Below, piece by piece: positions 10,935-22,599 of a DNA stretch of 64,000 nucleotides. Position numbers and translations under genes: made by a program. The notes beneath the pieces were generated by a model. The model was not told the DNA's origin. It did not search any database and saw only the letters and a list, made by a program, of their open reading frames with translations. Every line of letters starts with the position of its first letter. Within the stretch, counting starts at the first letter, position 1. The stretch spans positions 1,426,001-1,490,000 of the forward strand of contig JAVHNS010000002.1 in assembly GCA_036872755.1 (NCBI GenBank), given 5' to 3'. This stretch comes from Orbilia blumenaviensis (Eukaryota; Ascomycota; Orbiliomycetes; Orbiliales; Orbiliaceae).

Positions 10935-13120
10935 ATGTCTACCAAGTCACCCGAACTCTTCCTTTCACCTGACCAGCGAGCCTTACTTCTGGCCGCTTTA
11001 AACTCGAATGCTCCATTAAATTCGCAGCCACGATCGAGTTCCGCTAGCCTCAAGGATTCGCAGAACACCGATACCCTTACAAGTCCCCAGAACGGAGATG
11101 CATCTTTCGATACGAGCTTGTTCACAGATGCCGATGCATTGGGGGACGCGGACTATAGCTTCGACCTTACCGATTACCAACTTGGAGATTTTGGATTGGA
11201 ATCCGGAACGAATAATAGCCCCTCTACTGGGAATGGAAATGAACATGAAAAACGAAAATTGAGCCTGGATGATGGAGAAGACGACGAGGCTGATCCGCAT
11301 GAAGCGGAGCCGAAGAGAAGAGGTGGGTGCTTCCACTTCTGGCTCAGTGATTTTTAATCAAGGTGGTATGATTGTGGGCGAATACTAACTTTGGTGAACA
11401 GAAGGAGACGACAAGACGGCGAAGAAGCCTGGCCGCAAGCCAATTACAAATGAACCGACTTCTGTAAGTATTTTTCTATCAAATTTTCCTTAGGCTTGCT
11501 GGCCGTCGAAATTTTTACATCAAATTTCGGATCCTGACAATTCCGATAGAAGCGAAAGGCACAAAATCGGGCTGCGCAACGCGCATTCCGCGAGCGCAAA
11601 GAGAAACATCTAAAGGATCTCGAGCAAAAAGTTCAGGACCTAGAAAAGGTTTCGGAGAGCACAAATCAAGAGAACAAGGCTCTTAAGGAACAAGTCGAAA
11701 AACTACAGTCAGAGCTCAAGGAATACCGCAAGAGGTTTAGCATGGGAGGTGGTCACACCAGGTCTCCCTCTAATCCGATATCGCATGGTCTTAATTCTCT
11801 TGACAGTGCGGTTGGGTCCTCGGGTGGTTTCAACTTCGACTTTCCCCTCTTCGGCAACTTTGCTGCCCCCGGACAGAATGTCCTTGCTGGGAAAAATAAC
11901 CTGAATACTTCTCCGAGCCAGGCAAACTATAGGGTTGGCCCAAACGGAGTCCTCGAGATCGGAGGATCAGTTAGCCCACATAGCTCCAACAACAACAGCC
12001 CGGCTGTCAGGTCGAATCCCAATAGTTTTTCTAATGGCGTCCAGCAGAGCCCACTCCAAGTTCATCGAGTTTCTATCGATGAGCCAAGATTAAACCAATC
12101 AAATGATATCCTGAGCGCCCTTTTTAGCCCGACCCTCGTCCAGGCCGTCAATAATGATACAAACGCCGACTATCTGACCAAAGGAACAAGTTTCTCTAGC
12201 TCTCAGAGCACACCGCATCTAAGCAGCCTCTTTAGTTTTTCCGACTCCCCGTCCGCCTCCTCTGTCTCACAGCACTCCGTCAAGAACGGACAGAATAACT
12301 CCTCATCCTGCGGGACCACCCCAGAAGCAATGGACGTCGCATCTCCACCTTCTCAAAATAAAGTTGACACCGCTCCGCGGCTAAACTCCATATCCGAGGA
12401 AGGTGAGCAAAGAGTCCTGCCGAATCGTCAGCACCGCGGATCCTCCGTAGGCGATGTCATATCTTTCTGCGACATGCTTGGGAAAGCCTGTGGAAATAAT
12501 AATAATCCTCTCCCCGCGGCAGGACTCATTACGCCGGACGATTCTCAAAAAGCTATCCTTTCCGACAATTCTTTCTCCTGGTTGGCCGCTCAGAATGGAA
12601 ACGTATTTGATACGGCGATGTTCAGCGACTATCGAGATCCTACCGTAGTTTCGGCTGGAGATACAAATATGAACGCTGCTGGCATGAGTTATTTTGACGA
12701 TGCTTTCCCATCCGCTTTCGACCTCACACTTCCGCCAACCCCACCGGTAACTACTGGGGACAAACCAAAGCCAGGTGCCCCGGGTCTCAAGGATGACGAT
12801 GACGATGAAGAGGAAGTCGTTCCAGCGGACGAACCTAATTCGTTCATGAAGTGCAATCAGATATGGTAAGCAAATTTGCTCCCTCAATCGCCCCTTGAAT
12901 TCTACCCTTATTTAAATAAACAAGAAATCTAACCTGTGTTTTCTCTTGTAGGGACAAGGTTCAGTCGCATCCCAAGTTCGCCAGCGGCGAGATTGACATG
13001 GACAACCTCTGCAGTGAACTCCGGGCCAAAGCCAAGTGTTCCGAGAAGGGGGTTGTGGTCGACAAGAAGGATGTTGATAAGATCTTGAACAAGCCGATTC
13101 CATCGATGTGGGGACTGTGA
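10935..13120 (+). CDS. yap1: AP-1-like bZIP transcription factor (Yap1/Pap1 family)
   Basis: Exons 10935-11322, 11402-11463, 11550-12865 and 12952-13120; 644 residues. The start (ELFLSPDQRALLLAALNSN) matches the N-terminus of filamentous-fungal Yap1. The basic region begins at about 151 (KRKAQNRAAQRAFRERKE, with the Yap-type NxxAQxxFR core) and runs into a leucine zipper. The n-CRD holds ISFCDMLGKAC (Cys about 457). The c-CRD holds Cys 585, 609 and 618 (MKCNQIW, LCSELRAKAKC), close to the spacing in yeast Yap1. The c-CRD of Yap1 overlaps a Crm1-dependent export signal; oxidation forms disulfides, hides that signal and keeps the factor in the nucleus to induce antioxidant genes. All cysteines expected for redox sensing appear present. 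It has an unusually long, ATG-poor leader. Confidence 0.95.
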
Positions 13121-14688
13121 GAACTTGCACATTCTGATTAAAGAGTACCACAAAAGCAACAAATATTTTTCGGCATTTACAGGAGATAACGAGACGGGTT
13201 TTTTGATTCTTACTTTTAAAGAACTGGGTAATAGCTTTACTTTCCGTTTTTTTCAAATTTTTTTGTACAAAGGTTTTGTTTCTTTTTGGCTTGTTTTCTA
13301 TTTTTACCTCCTTCTTTTGGGACCTTGATATCATGGATATGGTGTTTATTTTTACAATTTTTTTTTCGGACAGCTCCTTTCAACAAAACGGCGGAAATCT
13401 TTTTGGAAGTCCCTTTTGCTTTTTAACCAGAGGCACTTGGTTCTAACCTACCCGTTCAACATTTTTCTCTCTTGCAGCTTGGATACAATAGGTTTTTGGC
13501 GTTTTTTCCAGTTTTTTCTTCTTCTGTTCTCATCTTTTGCCTACTGAAGTGTTTTTGGCTTTCGATAACGAAACGGGCGACGTCGCGCGAAATGTATTCC
13601 ATCTTACCATTATTCTCCATTTTTTTTATATATTTGTATATCTGAATGATACTAGCAGAGTATAGTAGGGGATAGTTTAGTCGCAGGAGATCTAGACTCC
13701 AGACTCTCTCGAGAACAAAAAAAAAAAGAAAGAAATAATGAAAAGAAGAAAAACAAGAACATGGGTGACGACAGCGCCAGCTAGTAAGATATATCTCCAA
13801 TCCATCTCATCTATAACATGTACCATACTATAACAAAAGAGAAAAAAAATTCTCCTCGAATCGAAATACCCTGCAGATTGCCATCGTAAGTCGTGACTTT
13901 TAGACGGGCATTATATACGTCACCAGTGCATGCAGCATCACCAAGGGTTCATACATACACTGTGCCCAATGCAACCTGCCGCACGGCCTGGGAGAACCAG
14001 ACGAAACATGGAGCCCTATCACGACTCGATAAGGCGCTATCTTTTTTTTTTTTTTTTTCCCTCTCAAGGTCCCTTGCATTATCCTACCGGGGAGTCACAG
14101 ACTGTTTCTCCCGCCAAAACAAGCTAACTAAGCTACCTAGCTAGTTTAAACTAGGCTGGGACGCAGCAAGCCTTTCCCTTTATTTCTTGCCAATAACGGA
14201 GCGGAAGCATAGCTCGTGTATAGCTCCGCGTCGACTCCGAGGCTCCGGCTTACCTCATTGCGTGATTTATATTGGCCATGGGTTTTCATTGATAACGTTT
14301 TTTTTTTTTTTTTTTTTCAAATCCGATACCGATGAGGTGCTTTGGGAGTAGGTAAATGCTAGATTTGGTTATATAAGCACTGTTTCCACCTTTTCCTTAT
14401 TCGCTCTCTCACTTTTCCTGGTAAATTTTTTTTTTTTTTTTTACATCAGAAATATCTAAGTTCTGTCTAACAATCATCTCTTCCAAAGCTAAGATCCCTT
14501 CTGTAAGCTTAAGGTTTCGAGTGTGGTGTTTTGCTACACCAACGCAAATTCTATCATCCCAGCTTCGCCCTGGTCGACATCCAACATCCACACTTCGACA
14601 CTTCAAAGGATCTTTCCATCTCCAATCCCGCTCATATTCTCGTTTCCCAAACGGTGTTCGCCTTAGAACAGTGCAGTCCGCCTTCAAG
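13121..14688. other. Intergenic region yap1 to MTA phosphorylase
   Basis: Holds the T-rich yap1 3' UTR and a promoter with long T tracts near 14041, 14300 and 14426. A weak in-frame N-terminal extension of the downstream gene exists but has no ATG. No gene was supported. Confidence 0.5.
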
Positions 14689-15886
14689 ATGTCTCTCCCA
14701 GAAACCTATAACTGTTCGTTCCATGATAACCCTCTCCAAAAAGAAGCAAAACCCCGCCCCCACCATCTGCGATATTACCCCTCCATACGAAAATAAAGTA
14801 ATAAAGCTAACATACAATCTTTTCACTATCCTTAAAAAAAAACAGCACCCGTCGCACTCGCCATCATTGGCGGGACCGGTATCTCCCGTCTTGACGGCTT
14901 CAAATCCGTCGCATCCCTTAACATCACAACCCCATGGGGCAGCCCATCTTCACCTGTCATAATCCTCGAAACCCCATCCGGCGCACCGGTAGCTTTTATC
15001 TCCCGCCACGGTCTTTACCATGAATACACTCCATCCGAGGTCCCATCTCGAGCAAATATCGCTGCGTTAAGGAGCATTGGTGTGCGCACTATCATTGCCT
15101 TTTCGGCCGTGGGTAGCTTGAGGGAGGAGATCCCTCCTAGGGACTTTGTTATTCCTACACAGATCATTGATCGGACGAAGGGAATTAGGCCTGCTACCTT
15201 TTTCGACGGTGGGATTGTTGCGCATGTTGGGTTTTCGGATCCGTTCGATGAGAGAGTCGGTAGGATCGTTAAGGCTTCGGAGGGGGCATTGGAAGGCGGC
15301 GCAAAGATCCACGAAGGGAAGACCTTGGTCTGCATGGGTATGTCTCTTTGAATTCATCAGGACCTATAGTATTCCAAAACAATCATTCAAGGGACTCGGG
15401 AGTTAATATCTGGGCGGAGGGGTGTAGAGGGGCCACAATTCTCGACAAGGGCCGAATCGAAGATGTATCGCTCCTGGGGAGGTGATATCATCAACATGTC
15501 CGTTCTCCCAGAATCCAAACTTGCCAGGGAGGCCGAAATACACTATGCTATGATCTGCATGGCCACGGATTACGACTGCTTCAGAGATGATGCTCCACCT
15601 GTAGGTTCAATCTTGCAAGAAATCAACTTGCTAAATACTAGAGCTAACAGCGGAACTGCAGGTCAACGTTCCAGAAGTCTTGGCGCACATGGCAGCGAAC
15701 GCTGTCAACGCCCAGAGATTGATCGCTGCTTTATTGATAGAATTAGTGAAGGAGGAACATGAGGATCTCTTGTCCGGTCAGGCCCTCAAGGAATCCTCGA
15801 AATGGGCGGTTTGCACCAAGCCAGAAGGTATCAGCAAGGAAGCGAAAGAGAAGCTAGGATTCTTGTTTCCAGAGTGGAGTCTGTGA
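14689..15886 (+). CDS. meu1: S-methyl-5'-thioadenosine phosphorylase
   Basis: Exons 14689-14713, 14846-15337, 15428-15600 and 15662-15886; 304 residues, the usual length. It splits methylthioadenosine, a by-product of polyamine synthesis, with phosphate to adenine and methylthioribose-1-phosphate for methionine salvage. Visible family blocks are the glycine loop [29 protein letters not shown] (phosphate site), [11 protein letters not shown], the nucleoside-binding [30 protein letters not shown], and the Asp of MATDYDCF that helps select adenine. The first exon is only 25 nt, joined by a non-consensus GTTCGT donor; support comes from a CTAAC branch point and from restoring [20 protein letters not shown]. 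Likely cytosolic or nuclear. Confidence 0.94.
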
Positions 15887-16246
15887 GCGGGTGTGGGTTT
15901 ATAATGTATAAAAGCGATATTCGATTGTAGAATTCCCGTTAGAATGGGAGCTCGGGCTAGAGGCACGTACAATGGACCTTCGGTATCACATAATCTCTCT
16001 GTCACACGTCGGGCGCAAGGGATCACGGACGGTTACGGCCACGTTATCGGAATTGTAGGCGTGGTGGCGGTTCCCCCCCGAGAGAACAAGAAACAAATAG
16101 CTTGATATTTTATGATGACCCTCTCAGCACTTGATTGGGCCCTAAGAACGCGCCGGGTAAGGAGAAAAACGGAGACAATTTCATAGCGGGTGGGCAGGAG
16201 GGGAGGAAAGAAAGAGGCGACACTACTCCTGCGGTGACGTCGATAC
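15887..16246. other. Convergent spacer
   Basis: Between the stops of the MTA phosphorylase (+) and the Myb-like gene (-). No feature was recognised. Confidence 0.5.
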
Positions 16247-18249
16247 CTAGACTTGCCCCCCCTCTTCCTCTTCCCCCGACGAGTACCCAATGTCCTTCCA
16301 GTAACCTGGAAGCTCCTGCCCGCTGTTCTCAATCCTCACTTTGTACTCCAGGGCTTTCTCCCTGATTTCCTGGACGCTCCTCTCTGCGAGAGCAGTCCCT
16401 ACCCCCCCAAAATGGGACTTAATGGTGTCCCAGCGCCCTCTCCTGACTGTAAGTGTACGTTAGCAATGTATTCGGCGATATCAGTGAATGTGTTATTTAC
16501 CTGTGACCTGCTCGAGGGCATGGTCGAGGGCGTCGTTCTCCTCGGACGTCCATGGCGCGTTATCGTCATGGATACCGGACGGGCCACCGACACCAGGGCT
16601 GTTAGCCCCCCGGTGTATACGTCGCTCCCGACCCGGCGTATGGTTGCCGAACATTTCGACAACGACTCGATCCACGGGAGGAGGGGTTGGAAACCCCTCC
16701 GTCCCAGAAGAGTCGGAGTCGAATGTCCGGTCCATACGACGCCGCTTCGCGCTCATGTTATCCGAAGAGTCGGCCGCCCTCTTCCGGCTCCCTCGAGCCC
16801 CCCTTCCCCGGTTGGGAAGGGCTGGTACGGCGAACGTGGGTCGGCCCCTCTCTTTCCCCTTCTCCCTCCCCTTTCCCCTCTCCTCTATCTTCCTCCTCCT
16901 CTCCTTCGCCTCCCTGTCCTCCTCGCTCTGCAGCCCCCTCCACATCCCATAGTCCGCCTCCCCGTTCATCGCCTGGTTCCTGCACTTCTCCAAGAACCAC
17001 TTCTCCTGCTCGAGAATGGCCTTGAAGTTTCTCGTTTGCAACCACATCAACTCAGTGATGCGGTGCAATTTTTGGGCCGCGCCCAGCGCTCCCTCGACAT
17101 GGGAGAGGTGCTCCCCAAGGACATTAGCTTCTTCAGCCAGCTTTTCTTTCGGAAACAAAGCTTTGACTCCCGGGTGATCCGGGTCAAAGTTGGTCGCTCC
17201 CACGGGGAACGGGTCCCCGGGGAGTACAGCCGCACTGGACAAGCCATCGTTCTCGCGGAAGCATCTATCGTAGACGCCAGTATCGTTAAACCCGTGCACA
17301 GTCTTGGATATGACCGTCTGTACGGCCCTCAACCTCCTTGTCATCGATTTGAATTCGTCGTTAATGTTCAGGCTGGTGTTGGTTATCTCCTGCCCGGCGG
17401 CGTTGGCTCTGGACTTGAATTTGTCTTCGAATTCCTTCAACGTCATATTGAGGAGGGCGCGCTCGTCCACTTCTGAATCGTCTTCGTAATCGCCGTAGTA
17501 TGTTCCAATGTCCCTTCTTCTCTTCTTCATCTTCGGCCTTTGCTCCGGGCCCACCTCTGCCGTCGACACCGTGCCCGCTGCCTTTGGGACCTTCAAAACA
17601 ACGTTCTTCCCTTTGGATTTAAACTTCATTGTGCTCTCGGATACCGTCTGGACTCCTCCGTCCTCAGATGGAGGGTCGTAGAGATCTCGTTCGGAACTTG
17701 TAGGGGCAAAAGATGGTGGCTGGGCGACCTGCTGTTTTTTTCCTGGACGTGGTTTTTGGAGCAACAGTTCTGGCTCCGAGAGGAATTCTATTTCATCTGA
17801 ATGGGTTCTTAAAATTAGCAAGAGGCTTTTTTTTCTTTCTTTTTTTTCTGGATGAAAAGGTATTTCATGTATTAGATATTTAATAACCTACCATCAGCAA
17901 CGGGATTTCTTCTTGTGCTTCGCCTTCTCTTGTTCTCAGCTTTGCTTGCAGGCTGCTCCTTGGGAGGTTCCTGTGTAGCCGTTTGTCCGGCTTGTTCTTC
18001 TACATATTCTTCAATGGGATCCGTCTCGGTCTGCTCGCTGGCAGGCTCTGTATTCGCTTGCTTGGACACTTTCTTCGACTTCTTGCTTGCTTTCGGCTTC
18101 TGACTGGCCGAGGCCTTGGCAGGGGATTGTAATTTCTCTCCTGTTTGCTTTCGGGGGGATCTTTTCGTTGGGCTTGACGGTTGTCGGATAAGTTGTTCGT
18201 GATCATCAAGCATCACTATCGGGCTACCGCCTCTTCGGGTAGAAACCAT
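16247..18249 (-). CDS. Nuclear protein with C-terminal Myb/telobox-like domain
   Basis: Exons 18249-17892, 17796-16501 and 16446-16247; 617 residues. The N-terminal third is basic and Ser/Pro-rich with AT-hook-like patches (PTKRSPRKQTG, KRRRSTRRNP). The middle holds a helical region with no family I can name, then an Arg/Lys/Glu-rich segment. The C-terminus reads as a Myb/SANT repeat: APWTSEENDALDHAL, then RGRWDTIKSHFG and RSVQEIREKALEYK. The last helix resembles the telobox of TRF/Tbf1/Taz1 proteins (consensus near VDLKDKWRN). That would suggest a telomere or TTAGGG-element binding factor, but the match is by eye and a generic Myb protein is equally possible. A TRFH domain was not recognised. 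It is divergent from the PP2A activator. A long plus-strand frame over it (16253-17476) is a shadow. Confidence 0.85.
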
Positions 18250-19306
18250 TGTGAGGGATAGGGAAGGATGTCCCTTTTTTTTTTTTCACAAGGAACGGAT
18301 GAGTCTTGAGGGGTTAAAATCAGGCAATTGATAGAGTAGATATGGGCGACCGGGGTTCTGACAAAAACTAGTCGGTGCGATAGAGGGTTCGAGGAGTTCC
18401 TGGGATGATTGGGTTCGCGATGAGGGGGGGGGGAATCGAAGGTTGATGTTTTGGGAGAGGATGTTCGCGAATGAAATGATGGCAACGGGTTCCCGGTTGT
18501 TGTTTGCAGAGGAAGTGATTAGAACGGACAACGCAAGTCGGATTGAGAGATAGATTGATGTGATAAGATATCTGTGATGTATTGAAGCTGAATGAGCACG
18601 TGAGTAGGATGTTACTTTGTTCTTGAAGAACAAAAGATGAAACGGAGGAAATAGTTACTTGGTATATAACCAGTTGCTAATGGACCAGACGACTCCCGGA
18701 GATGTATTTGCTTCACGTGATTTATATATCACGTGAGGACTGGATGACCAGTCCAGTCCACTAGTTAAGGTATAGACAGCTAGTCTTTTTTGTTGACGGT
18801 AGATAGCACTATTGTCTATTGCAAATCGAAGCTTCTACTTGTAATTAACAAAATATTACTATTAGTAATGCTATGGCGCATAGATACCACGGGACCCGGC
18901 AGGCATTGTCGTCATACCGCATCCTCGCGTGGTTCGGCACGCTGCCGTCGACCGTTGGACAGCCCCATAGCAACCCCGAGACGGTAGGCTCTAGCTCGGG
19001 AACACTCCCCGGGGATCGGACACTGCTTCATCCCACCAACAGACTACTGAGCTCAGGGTGCAGGGGAATATCAACCGCACATTAGCTCTCACACGCGGGG
19101 CAGGCAGTTTGAGCTCGTCATACCTCCTGGCTGCCCACTCCCGGCCATATAAAACATACTGATATCATAACCATCACTCATTATCAAACTTGGATTTTGT
19201 ATCTACTATCCAGAGTATTAAGTGCTACCAAACCACTACTACGACCGCACAAGCTCGGAGACAGAGAAATTCGCAAGAAGAATAAAAAGAAAGAAAAGGC
19301 TCAACC
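18250..19306. promoter_or_regulatory. Divergent promoter region with paired TCACGTGA sites
   Basis: About 1.06 kb between the Myb-like gene and the PP2A activator. TCACGTGA occurs at 18713-18720 and 18729-18736, 16 bp apart with an AT-only spacer, and CACGTGAG at 18597-18604. A perfect inverted repeat ATTACTA-T-TAGTAAT lies near 18855-18870 and contains a Yap-type TTAGTAA. TATATAA lies at about 18662-18668. Confidence 0.5.
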
Positions 19307-21031
19307 ATGGCGACCCCTCTCGCCATCCCGCTCTCCACGCATACTTTCCGGCAACCCAAAAAACTCATTAACAACAACGAAGACCTCCCTCACTTCCTCA
19401 AATCAAAGGCTCACCACTTAATCGTCTCCTACATTCAGCATTTCTCAAATGCAGTAACCCCAGAAGGGTCGGATACAAAATCTACAGAGTCCCGATACGC
19501 GGATTCACCTGCCATAGCCGTATCTCATGCCGTCAGCCAGATTGTAGAGCTACTCGCCACGATCGGAGCGATAATAGACGAGGTTCCACCTGTTGAAGGT
19601 CCCAGAAGATTCGGGAACGTAGCCTTTCGAACATGGCATGCGACAGTGGAAAGCAGGTCCCTAGAGTTATTGCAGAAATATCTGCCAGAGAGTATTGTAA
19701 ACACGCCAGCTAAGGAGGATGGCGTTTCTGCTCTTGAGGAACTTAAAGTTTATTTACTTGGTGGATTTGGGAGCGCACAGAGGCTGGATTACGGGACGGG
19801 TCACGAACTCTCATTCTTTGCGTTTTTATGTGGAATATGGGTGCTTGGTGGGTTCGAGACCGGGAAGGATGAGTTAGCACTGATATTCAAGGCCTTTGAT
19901 GCGTAAGTCTAAGCTTGGTATTGTTATAATAATACGTAGGAAAATATACTAACATAGACAGATAACAGATACCTGAACCTCATACGAAAGTTGGTTTTAA
20001 CTTACACTCTTGAACCTGCCGGTTCTCACGGAGTCTGGGGGTTGGATGACCATTCATTTCTACCCTACATATTCGGGTCAGCGCAGCTTGCTGCCACTCC
20101 TGAAGGAATGGGCCCTCCGGCTCCTGGATCCATCATCCAGGATTCTACAGTAGAACGAGAACGAGGTCGGAATCTCTACTTTGCCGCCATTGGCTTTATT
20201 AAAGATGTCAAGAGAGGACCGTTCTGGGAACACAGTCCTTACTTATACGACATCAGCGGGGCCATCGGCGGCTGGAAGAAGATCAATCAGGTATGCATTC
20301 AAAACTTATAATTTCTACAATGAAAGTTATGCTAATGGAATATCGAATAATAGGGCATGATGAAGATGTATGCGGCAGAAGTTCTCGGGAAATTCCCCGT
20401 CGTGCAGCACTTCCCCTTCGGCTCGATATTCTCATGGGATCTAGTAGAAGGCACCGAACTACCTACAGGTTTCCCTTCAGTTTCTGCTACCCCGACCCAA
20501 GCTTCAGGCGGCGGAGAAGGTACAAAAGCACCATGGTCAACAATCCCATCTGATCCTTCCCAAACCACATCAGTTCCAACCACGAGAATGCGAGTATCAA
20601 CTCCAGTTTCTCAATCAAACGTTGCAAACCAAGCTCCCATCTCCGCTCTCCGCGGCCCACCGACGAGAATGCCACCTCCTTTTGCCCGTCCCCAAGCCGC
20701 ATCACAACCGCCAAACATTACTCTGAATCCAGAGACTACTACGACGGTTCCAGTGCCTGGTGGGTTTGCACCCGCAATTGGTGGGGTAGCTGTGACTACG
20801 GCTCCATGGGCGAAGGCACCTACTGGACCCTCGGGATTTGGGAAGGGGAGTGGAGGCGGTGAGGCGGTGGGTTTAGAACCTAATTATCCAGATTCGGTGG
20901 CAGAGGTTGGTGCGCCGGTACGGAGAGCTCGGAGTGGTAGTGTGACTGTTGGAGAAACTGGGAGCTTGGCTGGTGGAAAGGTGGTGGAGTATATGAATAG
21001 TCATAACCAAAATCAAGAGGAAGCGAAGTAG
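19307..21031 (+). CDS. rrd1: PP2A activator, peptidyl-prolyl isomerase (PTPA/RRD1 type)
   Basis: Exons 19307-19902, 19969-20290 and 20354-21031; 531 residues. The PTPA fold covers about residues 10-360. Signatures are [60 protein letters not shown] and [20 protein letters not shown], which form the nucleotide and PP2A-binding surfaces. PTPA proteins activate and shape the active site of PP2A-like phosphatases; the RRD1 branch in fungi also affects rapamycin and stress responses. The last 150 or so residues are a Pro/Thr/Gly-rich tail, characteristic of RRD1 and not the shorter RRD2. Splice sites are canonical. It is convergent with the FMN-binding gene. Confidence 0.93.
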
Positions 21032-21525
21032 GAGTAAACTTCTTTTTTCTTCTTTATAATCGCTGCTTTTTCTCTTCAGGTGGTTTGTACACGGCGTTTC
21101 CCTTCGAAAATTATCACACCAGCGTTTCTTTACGGGATAGAGAAATTAGTACATCTTTTAATTGCTGGCCTTCAGATATTTAAATCCTATTGATTTTGAT
21201 TTACATTTAATCTCCTGATTTGAATATTTCTAATGGTTCTCCTGGGTTCAAATAGTATCAATCTGTGTGTTTTAACTAACGCAAGCGAGTAGACATAAAA
21301 GAAACATTCAAATCTACCCTCCTCTGCATGCCACTCCCCCGTTTTAAACTCCTTTTGGATACAGGCAACCGATCTTTCAGATTTATCGACCACCCTAATT
21401 GTAAGCTAAACAGAAACTGTAGAAATGATATAAGAAAAAAAAAACCACCACCCATTAGAAAAATTTGAGTAGGACAGTAAAAAACCTCCCCATGTTGTAC
21501 AACTGTTATAAGTTTTGTTCTTTGG
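21032..21525. other. Convergent spacer
   Basis: 3' UTR sequence of the PP2A activator (+) and the FMN-binding protein (-). No separate feature was seen. Confidence 0.5.
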
Positions 21526-22599
21526 TCAAGCAGCCCCGGCTTCGTCCATTTTGATAGCAGCCAGAGCGTAGTCCCTCTCAGCGTCACCGGTTTCTTTAAC
21601 GTAGTTCGCAATGTACTCCGGAACCTCCTTGACTTTGTTGTAGTTTGAAGGCTGGGGTTCGCCGTAGGCTGTGTACATTGGGATAACACCTATCAATATC
21701 AAAAAAACCAAAAGCGAATTAAACTGTATGTCAACTAAATGCCCTACTTTTAATAGCATCAAGAGAGAAATAGAGGAAAAAACAGAATAAAAAAAAGAGA
21801 TATACTAACCAGTCCACACACTATCCAACAACTCCTCCCTCTTCAAATCCTTATCATAATCCCCAGGCTCACCGGCCCTAACCTTCGCGGAAGCACTATC
21901 AATACTCACCCTTAAGATCTGGGTACTAGACATCTCAGCCCCATCCGGGGGAACCCTAGTCCTCTCATACCGTCCCGCAACCACACCATTAGTAATCAAC
22001 CTCATAGCATACAGTTTCTCCTCAAGATCAGTAACAAGACTAGCGGTTCCAAACACCACCGAAGAACGATAGTTCATGCTATGACTGTTAGGGGTGAGCG
22101 ATAGGACCAATCCGTCGACTTTTGTGGCACACACGCAGACTTTTAGGTTACTGTTTTCCCTGGTGGAGGAGCGGGCTAGGTTCATGATTCGTGAGGAGAC
22201 GTAGCCGTGGAGGTAGAGATCCAGGGGTTCGGAGAGGTCGGCGGAAGGGTTCTCGAACGAACCGAGCTTTCCGATCATGGGAAGGATGACCGGGTAGCCT
22301 TCTTGTGAGGGGCTGAAGGAGACGTGGAGGACTGGGGAGGAGGCGAGGATATCGTGGACGGTTTTGCAGTCGTATTTTCCTGGTTGGGGGGGGAATATAT
22401 ATATTTAGTTATATGCTTTATATACCTATACACCCGTATGGATTGGATAGTTTATATTGGATTTTTTTGGGGTTCTTGAATTGGAGATATTTCTTGCATC
22501 TAATGCATTTCTATTGATTGATGTTAGAGTAGGCATACCTCGCTCGCTCAGGCGGTTGACTTTGTTCGTCTTAGACTTTGGGTACGATAGGTCCGACAT
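21526..22599 (-). CDS. Pyridoxamine-5'-phosphate oxidase-like FMN-binding protein
   Basis: Exons 22599-22539, 22379-21810 and 21689-21526; 264 residues. The start MSDLSYPKSKTNKVNRLSERGKYD is typical of fungal members, followed by the beta-barrel: HDILASSPVLHVSF, EGYPVILPMIGKLG, YLHGYVSSRIMN, VCVCATKVDGLVLS, HSMNYRSSVVFGTA and the C-terminal YAERDYALAAI-like helix. The fold binds FMN or heme and is shared with split-barrel flavin reductases. The true substrate is unknown and it is not the vitamin B6 enzyme itself. The first intron (22538-22380) begins GTATGC. Likely cytosolic; no signal peptide was seen. Confidence 0.88.

Noticed and set aside
14521..14688. In-frame Arg/Ser-rich extension of the MTA phosphorylase, like a mitochondrial signal
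   Set aside because: No ATG, and C/T/A-rich leaders give acid-free translations by chance. The ATG at 14689 matches the family start.
16253..17476. 407-codon open frame on the plus strand
   Set aside because: It lies wholly antisense to the Myb-like gene, whose spliced minus-strand frame has the better composition. The plus frame is Pro/Leu-rich as expected from GC-rich shadow sequence.
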